From Oscillatoria sp. HE19RPO (GTDB lineage Bacteria > Cyanobacteriota > Cyanobacteriia > Cyanobacteriales > Laspinemataceae), in assembly GCF_024220515.1 (NCBI RefSeq), contig NZ_JAMXOT010000149.1:1-49586 (forward strand): a stretch of DNA of 49,586 bases. The letters are read 5' to 3'. Position numbers and translations under genes: made by a program. This document shows positions 43,397 to 49,586 of this stretch, one piece after another (position 1 is the stretch's first letter; every line of letters starts with the position of its first letter). The notes under the pieces were generated by a model. That model had not been told where the DNA came from, ran no database searches, and saw only the letters and a program-made list of their open reading frames with translations.

Positions 43397-46300
43397 ATGC
43401 AGGTAGAGACGGGTGACTGGATGAATAAAAAACTGACGTCAATGTACTATCAAGTCGGGGGAAGTTTACCGCCAGATTCTCCAACTTATGTGGTCCGTAA
43501 AGCCGATCGCGAACTGTATGAGAATCTCAAGGCGGGAGAGTTTTGCTATGTCCTAACCTCGCGGCAAATGGGTAAATCCAGCTTGCAACTGCGGACCATG
43601 CAAACCCTCCAAGCGGAGGGATGTGCTTGTGCGGCGATCGATTTATCGGCGATCGGGAATAAAGACGTGACCCCGGTGCAGTGGTATAGCGGGATTATTC
43701 ATACTCTCGTCAGTTATTTTAATTTGTTCAGTCGCCAGGAGTTTAGAACCTGGTTGCGCGATCGCGATGAACTCTCCCCAGTCCAACGCTTGCATGAATT
43801 TATCGAGTCGGTTTTGCTAGTGCGAATGCCGGAACATATCGTCATTTTTATCGACGAAATTGATAGTGTTCTGGGCTTGAATTTTCCGATTGATGACTTT
43901 TTTGCAGCCATTCGGGCTTGTTATAATAAACGAGCCCAAAACCCAGAATATAAACGGCTAACTTTTGTTTTACTGGGGGTTGCCACCCCCACAGAGTTAA
44001 TTCAGGATAAAAGTCGCACCCCGTTTAATATCGGGCGAGCGATTCAAATTGAGGGATTTAAACTCCCGGAAGTGCAACCGTTGGCGGAGGGATTAGAACC
44101 GGGCTGTTCTCGCCCCGAGGTGGTCCTGGAGGAGATTTTAAACTGGACCAATGGACAACCATTTTTGACTCAAAAACTTTGTCAATTGGTGTTAGCGGCG
44201 CAGAGTCCCATTGAGGCGGGAATGGAGTCCGAACGGGTGGAAGAGTTGGCCCGATCGCAAATTGTGGAGAACTGGGAATCCCAGGATGAACCCCCCCATT
44301 TAAAAACCCTGCGCGATCGCCTGTTACGAAATGAACAAAAGGCCAGTCGGCTATTAGGACTCTATCAGCAAGTGTTACTCTCCGGAGAACTCCCTGCTGA
44401 TAACAGTCCGGAACAACTGGAATTGCAGCTATCCGGTTTAACCCTAAAGCGCCATTCTAAATTAACCGTTTATAACCCCATTTATGCCTTAGTTTTTAAT
44501 GCGCAGTGGGTGGAACAGGCATTAGCGGATTTGCGGCCTTATGCCGAAGCGTTATCCGCTTGGGTGGCGTCGGATTGCCAGGATGAATCGCGACTGTTGC
44601 GGGGACAGGCATTACGGGATGCTCAACAATGGGCGACAACCCATAGTTTAAGCGATCGCGACTATCAGTTCCTCGCCGCCAGTCAAGAGGTGGAAAAACG
44701 GGAGGTTCAAAAAGCCCTAGAAGCCGAGAAAAAAGCGATTCACCTGTTAGCGGAAGCCAACCAAAAACAGATAGAAGCCAATCGCATTTTAACCGAAGCC
44801 CAACAACAAGCCAATCGGATGCTCAAACGAGCCTATTGGGGGATTACGGGACTGGTCATTCTGGCCGTCATTATCGTCTGTCGCGGGACCATTGCCTTAA
44901 AAGAAGCCCAAAAAGGCACGTTAATTGAGCGCCAAGGGGCGAATGCTTTAAAGTGGTTTGAATCGGAAGGGGTGGAACTCGAAGCCTTGTTACTGGCGAT
45001 GCAAGCAGGACAAGATTTAAAAGCTCTGGTGAAGGGCGATCAACGCTTAACCAATTATCCCACGATTAGCCCTTTGTATGCATTACAAACCATCCTCCAC
45101 CAAATCCATGAAAAAAATCAACTCAGAGGACATCAAGGTGCAGTTCGCAGCGTCAGCTTCAGTCCCAATGGAGAATTTTTGGCCACTGGAGGAGAAGATG
45201 GTCGAGTGGAACTTTGGACGCGGGCAGGGGAGCATCTGCGGACTATTGGAGTTCATAAAAGTGCTGTGGATAGCGTTAGGTTTAGTTCCGATGGGATGCA
45301 AGTTGCCACCGCTTCTGAGGATGGAACCGTCCAAATTTGGCAACGGGATGGTACCCCGATTGGGGCGATTACTGCCGAAACCGAAGCGATTGATAGCGTC
45401 AGTTTTAGTCCCGATGGTACGCGCCTCGCTACCGCTTCAGAAACTGGCACAGTCCGAGTCTGGAATCAACAAGGAAAGTTGCTTAATGAAATAGGAAGCG
45501 TGAACCGTCAAATTAATACCGTAAGCTTTAGTCCCGACGGAGAACACTTTGCCACTGCTGAAGTGGAGGGAACCGTGCAAATTTGGAATCTAAATGGCCA
45601 ACGTCAAGCAACTTTGACCATTCCCACTACTCCCCGCCAAGAGTTCAGTTCTACCCCCGATGCTCAACCATCAGTCAACAGCATGACCTTTAGCCCCAAC
45701 GGGGAATTACTAGCAACCGCTGGATTTGATGGGACGGTGAGAATTTGGAACCTATCGGGTCAAGAACTCTCGGAGTTTAACACTGCTCAAAGTGCAGTAA
45801 ATAGCATGAGTTTTCATCCCAATGGGGCGGAAATTGCAATTGTTGGATTTGATGGCAAGGTGCGTCTGTGGACATTGGAAGGGGTATTACTCAAGCAATT
45901 TAAAGGCGATCGTCATGATCGAATTACCAGCATGACCTTTAGTCCCGATGGAGCGCGTTTAGTCACGGGAGGAGTGGATGGAACAGTCCGACTCTGGGAT
46001 ATTTCCCGCCAGGGCAATCAGCCCTTTCCCGTGACTGAAACTCCCAGCAACGCACTCTTATCTGAGAATGATAAACCAGTCCCCAACAACTCACCTAAAA
46101 TGATGGTGCGATCGGCTAAAATTCCTTTAGAAAATCAATTTCTCAGGATCGGATTTAGTCCCGATGGTGAACGGTTTGCCACGGCTCAACCCGATGGGAC
46201 GGTGCAAATTTGGACCCGTTCCGGTCAAGCGGTGATTCCCCCCTTTCAAGCCCATCAAAGTCGGATTTCTACCCTCAGTTTTAGCTGGGATGGAGAGACT

Positions 46301-46957
46301 CTCGCCACCGCAGGGGAAGATGGAACGGTTCGCCTTTGGAATCGGTTTGGTCAACCCCTACAGCCGGAGTTAAATCATAGCCGTGGGGAAGTCAAAAGCC
46401 TGAGTTTTAGTTTTGATGGACAACGAATTGCCTTCGCTAATGGACCGGGACTGTTACAAATTTGGAATCTCTCGACCCACCAAATCGATGAAATCCGCTT
46501 TCCCTACGGTCAAATTAGTAGCATTAGCTTTAGTCCGGAGGGTGACCGGCTGGCGATCGCCTCTGCTGATGGCAAAATTCGCCTCTGGACTCTATCCGGT
46601 GAAGAACTGGATAAATTCAACAGTGATACTCGGTGGGTCACTAGCTTGAGTTTTAATCCCACCGGACAACTTTTAGCCACGGCTGGAACGGATGGAACGG
46701 TGACAGTTTTCTTACTCACAGGCCAACTTTCAAAACAAGTTTTAGCCAAATTTAAAGCCGATGAAACCGATGTTTTGAGCATGACCTTTCTCTCTAATGG
46801 CGAAGGAATGGTCACCGTGGGAACAGACAATACTCTCAGGTGGTGGCGCATCAAAGAATTAGATGAATTGCTGGCAACTGGCTGTAATTGGCTGACGGAT
46901 TATTTAAAAGCACATCCCCAAGCCCAAGCGGACCTACCTATTTGCCACCATCCCTAA
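43397..46957 (+). CDS. membrane-anchored AAA-like STAND ATPase with 13 WD40 repeats
   Basis: A 1186-residue protein. The N-terminal STAND ATPase (about 10-400) starts [20 protein letters not shown] and has Walker [12 protein letters not shown] at about 54-64 and Walker [14 protein letters not shown] with Asp154. A coiled helix rich in Glu/Lys/Gln ([20 protein letters not shown]) leads to one membrane helix at about 479-500 ([14 protein letters not shown]). From residue 576 there are 13 WD40 units of the form SFSPDGxxLATAxxDGTVRIW, enough for two propellers. The C-terminus [18 protein letters not shown] is typical of the family. The WD40 part would face one side of the membrane and the ATPase the other, or both lie on the same side by a hairpin anchor; topology is not certain. 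ATG 43397 is taken; ATG 43421 also fits the family start. Confidence 0.9.
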   Translation: MQVETGDWMNKKLTSMYYQVGGSLPPDSPTYVVRKADRELYENLKAGEFCYVLTSRQMGKSSLQLRTMQTLQAEGCACAAIDLSAIGNKDVTPVQWYSGIIHTLVSYFNLFSRQEFRTWLRDRDELSPVQRLHEFIESVLLVRMPEHIVIFIDEIDSVLGLNFPIDDFFAAIRACYNKRAQNPEYKRLTFVLLGVATPTELIQDKSRTPFNIGRAIQIEGFKLPEVQPLAEGLEPGCSRPEVVLEEILNWTNGQPFLTQKLCQLVLAAQSPIEAGMESERVEELARSQIVENWESQDEPPHLKTLRDRLLRNEQKASRLLGLYQQVLLSGELPADNSPEQLELQLSGLTLKRHSKLTVYNPIYALVFNAQWVEQALADLRPYAEALSAWVASDCQDESRLLRGQALRDAQQWATTHSLSDRDYQFLAASQEVEKREVQKALEAEKKAIHLLAEANQKQIEANRILTEAQQQANRMLKRAYWGITGLVILAVIIVCRGTIALKEAQKGTLIERQGANALKWFESEGVELEALLLAMQAGQDLKALVKGDQRLTNYPTISPLYALQTILHQIHEKNQLRGHQGAVRSVSFSPNGEFLATGGEDGRVELWTRAGEHLRTIGVHKSAVDSVRFSSDGMQVATASEDGTVQIWQRDGTPIGAITAETEAIDSVSFSPDGTRLATASETGTVRVWNQQGKLLNEIGSVNRQINTVSFSPDGEHFATAEVEGTVQIWNLNGQRQATLTIPTTPRQEFSSTPDAQPSVNSMTFSPNGELLATAGFDGTVRIWNLSGQELSEFNTAQSAVNSMSFHPNGAEIAIVGFDGKVRLWTLEGVLLKQFKGDRHDRITSMTFSPDGARLVTGGVDGTVRLWDISRQGNQPFPVTETPSNALLSENDKPVPNNSPKMMVRSAKIPLENQFLRIGFSPDGERFATAQPDGTVQIWTRSGQAVIPPFQAHQSRISTLSFSWDGETLATAGEDGTVRLWNRFGQPLQPELNHSRGEVKSLSFSFDGQRIAFANGPGLLQIWNLSTHQIDEIRFPYGQISSISFSPEGDRLAIASADGKIRLWTLSGEELDKFNSDTRWVTSLSFNPTGQLLATAGTDGTVTVFLLTGQLSKQVLAKFKADETDVLSMTFLSNGEGMVTVGTDNTLRWWRIKELDELLATGCNWLTDYLKAHPQAQADLPICHHP

Positions 46958-46959
46958 AC

Positions 46960-47079
46960 ATGACGACCTGTTTAGGTTTCGTAGGTCTCATATTTGTCCT
47001 GATTTTACTTGAGGAATTGTTATGTTGGTTTGGCAAATTTTTAAAATTAATCCCCGGTGTCGAAGTGATTGAGGGTTAA
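46960..47079 (+). CDS. possible 39-residue membrane peptide after the STAND-WD40 gene
   Basis: An ATG frame beginning two bases after the WD40 gene's stop: MTTCLGFVGLIFVLILLEEL, then LCWFGKFLKLIPGVEVIEG. It has one strongly hydrophobic helix followed by a short amphipathic end, with two cysteines. There is no separate ribosome site, so it would depend on coupling with the upstream stop. It resembles membrane-active small effectors in size and shape but could be chance. Confidence 0.3.
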   Translation: MTTCLGFVGLIFVLILLEELLCWFGKFLKLIPGVEVIEG

Positions 47080-47165
47080 CTCCAACCCCACCTTTTAGCA
47101 AATTCCCATTCTGAGCGTTGTTCACGCGACTGAACCTTTTTTATACTACACCCAAGGAAATTACC

Positions 47166-48374
47166 ATGATCTCCAATTTAACCTTGTCTCCCCTTCCCAT
47201 CACCAAAACCCCCCTCCGCGAAGTTCTTTCCCCTCGTTATGTTCCCAACCCAACTCCTGTGGAAGTCCCCAGAACCCTCCCCAAAGAGGCCGTTACCTCT
47301 CACCTCACCTGGCCTGCGGAGACAGAATTGCTCGGGTTAGTTTTTGAGGTGACCCCTCGGGCAGCGGATTATCTATACGCGCAATACACCATTGGATTGC
47401 ACGCTTGGTTTTTAGATCAAGTGCGACAAGCTGACCCGGAACTGTCCGCCTATTTACATGATGTCCAAACGGAAAAACCCTTTACCCTCTCCGGTTTAGA
47501 AGGCAAATTAGTCTCCTGCGGCAAAGATTTTCAACTCCAACCGGGAGAAACCTATCGGTGGTATGTGACTGCGCTTTCTAAACCCGTTGTCCAGTTTTTG
47601 CAACAGTGGGTGAAGCAGTTACCGGAAACGATCGCCTTGCGGAAAGCGCCGTTAGAAATTCGGTCCTGTAAAATTTCGATTGCGCCAACGACCTATCGCC
47701 AATTATTTGCTTCCCAAGAAGTGAATTCTTCCACCCTGCAACTGAGCTTTATGACCCCGACGAGTTTCCGTCGGAAGAAACATCACTTCCCCCTGCCGGT
47801 CCCGGCCAATGTTTTTCATAGTTATTTGCGCCGGTGGAATGATTTCTCGGGGATGAATGTCGATCGCGACCTGTTTTTAAAATGGGTGGAAGAATCGGTG
47901 TTAATTCACCGTCACGAATTGCAGTCGGCGAAAGTGGCCGCAGGTAAAAAAGGCATGGTTACCGGATTTACCGGATTGGTGGAATTTGGATTATCTCGAC
48001 AGTCGGGAGAAGTCCCGGAATTCGAGCGGCTATTCTATACCTTGGGACAATTTGCCCCCTATTGTGGAACGGGACATAAAACCACCTTTGGGTTAGGTCA
48101 AACCCGCTTAGGATGGTCCGTTGAGGAAGCGATTCCGATTCCTTCTATCCAAGGAATGTTAGCCGAACGGATTGGGGAATTAACGGAATTGTTCATTGGC
48201 CAACGGAAACGCAAAGGGGGCGATCGCGCTCGGGACATTGCTGAAACCTGGGCCACCATCCTCGCCCGTCGTGAATTAGGGGAATCCTTACAGGCGATCG
48301 CCTCGGATTTACAAATGCCCTATCAAACGGTCAAAACTTATGCTAAATTAGCTCGCCGAGCTTTAAAAGTTTAG
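47166..48374 (+). CDS. cas6: CRISPR-associated endoribonuclease Cas6 with C-terminal HTH-like extension
   Basis: A 402-residue protein. The RAMP body has the Cas6 layout: a ferredoxin-like N-half (LLGLVFEVTPRAADYLYAQY with AWFLDQVR), FSMTPTSFRRKKHH-like core sequence at about residues 195-205 (LSFMTPTSFRRKKHHFPLPV), FHSYLRRWNDFSGM, and the Gly-rich loop GHKTTFGLGQTRLGW near 315-330. Cas6 cuts pre-crRNA in the repeat. Residues 350-402 add a helical segment (AETWATILARRELGESLQAI, DLQMPYQTVKTYAKLARRAL) like a DNA-binding HTH, not part of the normal fold. AAGGA precedes ATG 47166. No cas1, cas2, interference gene or repeat array lies in the window; a terminator follows. Array processing in trans is inferred. 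Confidence 0.88.
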   Translation: MISNLTLSPLPITKTPLREVLSPRYVPNPTPVEVPRTLPKEAVTSHLTWPAETELLGLVFEVTPRAADYLYAQYTIGLHAWFLDQVRQADPELSAYLHDVQTEKPFTLSGLEGKLVSCGKDFQLQPGETYRWYVTALSKPVVQFLQQWVKQLPETIALRKAPLEIRSCKISIAPTTYRQLFASQEVNSSTLQLSFMTPTSFRRKKHHFPLPVPANVFHSYLRRWNDFSGMNVDRDLFLKWVEESVLIHRHELQSAKVAAGKKGMVTGFTGLVEFGLSRQSGEVPEFERLFYTLGQFAPYCGTGHKTTFGLGQTRLGWSVEEAIPIPSIQGMLAERIGELTELFIGQRKRKGGDRARDIAETWATILARRELGESLQAIASDLQMPYQTVKTYAKLARRALKV

Positions 48375-48403
48375 CATAATCTGATGTCTAGTCCATCAAT
48401 TCT

Positions 48404-48438
48404 GTAGGGACATAGCCAGGTTATGTCCCTACTTTTTT
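48404..48438 (+). terminator. rho-independent terminator after cas6
   Basis: GTAGGGACATA / TATGTCCCTAC forms an 11-pair stem with a 7-base loop, followed by six T residues. Confidence 0.9.
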
Positions 48439-48521
48439 CTATAACCCTTGTCAAGGCTTCGTTTAATTAAATCCTTAATTTATCCCTGTTTTTAAACTGA
48501 TAAAATAGTTGGAATCAGACA

Positions 48522-48542
48522 AGTGTGAGCATCTTGCTCGCT
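48522..48542. repeat. AGTGTGAGCATCTTGCTCGCT repeat, half copy
   Basis: One arm of the GGAGTGCGAGC family with one substitution. Confidence 0.65.
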
Positions 48543-48657
48543 ATTTTTATCCCAAACTCATTTAGGGTCGCTATCCTTAGGTCTCTATCCAGCAATCAAG
48601 GGAATTTGGCTATCCCCTGATTGCGCTAACATCCGATTGCACTGCGGTTTTTTCCGG

Positions 48658-49248
48658 TTACAGGATGTCAAATCCTGCTTCCCCTAAAGCGCGCTCGTAG
48701 ATATCGATGGTATGGAGTGCGATCGCCCATTCCCGAAGATACTCAAAGTCTAAATCCTCATTCTGAACCTTCAGCATCCAAACGAGATCCCGCCAGAGTT
48801 GATCTCCATTGCGATCGCTATCCCGATATTCGATGAGTTTTTCCAGAAAAATATCTTCCAAGGACGGTACCCACAGCGATCGTTCGGGGTTGAGTTGCAC
48901 CGCGATCGACTTGCGCCGACTAAATAGGGACTGCCAAAACGAGTCATCTTTTAACAGCAACAGATTCACCGCAATATTCGTCTCTTTATGGACTAAGGTA
49001 ACACCCGATTGCGCCCGAATCGCTTCTCGCATAGCCGCTTCTGTTACCTTGAAATTGGGTTCAACCGCCTCAAACAATCCCCCCAACTTATCCCGACGCA
49101 AATCGACAATCAGGGCGATAAAACTGGGAAGCTGGCGGTCGGTTTTCAGCGCATTAGCTAACCCACTTTCCGTCACATAAGGGATTGCCAATTGTTCAAA
49201 AATTTTAACCAGTTTTAAAATGATTTTAATCGGATCGGCAATAGACAC
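48658..49248 (-). CDS. nucleotidyltransferase-like protein with apparently lost active site
   Basis: A 196-residue protein resembling a common cyanobacterial family of MNT/AbiEii-type nucleotidyltransferase-like proteins: KLVKIFEQLAIPYVTESGLA, then FEAVEPNFKVTEAAMREAIR, a central beta-hairpin LVHKETNIAVNLLLLKDDSF, and the ending SLEDIFLEKLIEYRDSDRNG followed by WRDLVWMLKVQNEDLDFEYL. In active relatives I would expect a GS motif followed by a D-x-D pair in place of ESGLA and SFIALIVDL; the second aspartate pair is missing here. It may be a non-catalytic member. The GTG at 49248 is the start, supported by AGGAG seven bases upstream. It is convergent with cas6. Confidence 0.72.
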   Translation of the reverse strand: MSIADPIKIILKLVKIFEQLAIPYVTESGLANALKTDRQLPSFIALIVDLRRDKLGGLFEAVEPNFKVTEAAMREAIRAQSGVTLVHKETNIAVNLLLLKDDSFWQSLFSRRKSIAVQLNPERSLWVPSLEDIFLEKLIEYRDSDRNGDQLWRDLVWMLKVQNEDLDFEYLREWAIALHTIDIYERALGEAGFDIL

Positions 49249-49494
49249 AGCTTCTCTCCTATTTTTGGGGGTTTATTGTAAGTCAAATCCTCATCTAATC
49301 TTATCCTATTCCCCTGTGAACCCGTCGCTAATTTATTCGAGTCTTCATCAATAGGCCCGCTTCTAGCTCCCGAGTGTATTGGTGTCGTAGAAAGCAAAAA
49401 AAGTGGGAGCATTTGGGTCCCTTAGTGTAGTCGGTCAGCCGATGCTCTAGCCCTGTCAAGGTGGTAAATTTAATGACGAAAAATCGTTATTTCT

Positions 49495-49519
49495 CGTAGG
49501 GGCGTATTGCATACGCCCT
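49495..49519. repeat. GTAGGGGCG-type palindromic repeat, copy 7
   Basis: GTAGGGGCGTATTGCATACG and the following CCC form a GGGGCGTA / TACGCCCT stem with a five-base loop, a variant with a different centre. Confidence 0.8.
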
Positions 49520-49559
49520 CTTTATCGGTCAATGGAATCCCGCCTCATCCTTGTTTCTT

Positions 49560-49586
49560 GTAGGGGCGTATTGCATACATGATACG
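49560..49586. repeat. GTAGGGGCG-type repeat, copy 8, cut by the window end
   Basis: GTAGGGGCGTATTGCATACA follows the same start as copy 7, but its right arm diverges or lies beyond the window. Confidence 0.65.

Larger units (their letters stand above)
49249..49586. other. intergenic end of window with two repeats
   Basis: Two GTAGGGGCG-type repeats lie at 49495-49519 and 49560-49586. No gene is supported; the 65-codon minus-strand frame at 49215-49412 overlaps the start of the nucleotidyltransferase-like gene and is rejected. Confidence 0.5.

Noticed and set aside
47100-48660. A CRISPR array near cas6
   Set aside because: No regularly spaced direct repeats are present on either side of cas6 within the window.

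Overview
The window looks like a chromosomal segment of a filamentous, Oscillatoriales-type cyanobacterium. The octamer GCGATCGC (the HIP1 palindrome) recurs throughout, inside and outside genes. Several genes belong to families typical of cyanobacteria: PAP/fibrillin, DUF2949, DUF3352, multi-PAS hybrid kinases, AAA-like STAND proteins with WD40 repeats, TPR-CHAT proteins and Rpn/DUF4351 nucleases. I cannot name the genus with confidence. No rRNA or tRNA gene and no CRISPR array was seen.

Layout. 1-2000 is gene-poor and holds palindromic repeats, two possible micro-genes and a large inverted repeat. 2034-3026 carries a PAP/fibrillin protein and MsrB. 3422-5604 has a promoter followed by four consecutive small exported proteins, three with curlin-like G-x-x-N-x-V motifs. 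An AI-2E-family membrane protein (5670-6758) converges on them. A 1387-residue hybrid histidine kinase with about eight PAS-type modules fills 8219-12382, behind a near-consensus promoter. A decayed ISAs1-family element (12780-13958) sits in the 3' end of a small antitoxin-like gene.

14023-24379 is an accessory, conflict-type region: a membrane protein of unknown function, an Rpn-type nuclease with a tandemly duplicated C-terminus, a 1769-residue TPR-CHAT protease translationally coupled to a small partner, an intact VapBC pair, and the remains of two more toxin-antitoxin modules (a truncated PIN toxin and a truncated RelE, each beside its intact antitoxin). 24601-30184 returns to more ordinary genes (a duplicated-domain protein, DUF2949, guaA, DUF3352) separated by repeat-rich gaps. 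31052-34065 encodes a TonB-like protein with a long Pro-Glu spacer, followed by an exported protein made of 16 MORN repeats. 34272-40163 has a conserved unknown, a PEBP-family protein, a GH13 glycosidase and a probable two-gene unit of an endonuclease/exonuclease/phosphatase-fold protein and cardiolipin synthase.

40771-48374 is the most interesting stretch. It holds an HTH / TIR-like / STAND ATPase, an exported protein, a membrane-anchored STAND ATPase with 13 WD40 repeats, a possible 39-residue membrane peptide, and a stand-alone Cas6 carrying a C-terminal HTH-like extension, all on one strand. A terminator follows Cas6. After it comes a nucleotidyltransferase-like protein whose usual active-site motif appears lost.

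Dispersed repeats are abundant: a GTAGRGGCG...CGCCYCTAC palindrome family (8 copies seen), a GGAGTGCGAGC...GCTCGCACTCC family, short GAAACC-GGTTTC palindromes, a GAGACCTAACCCCCC hairpin family (2 copies) and a nested composite element (2 copies).
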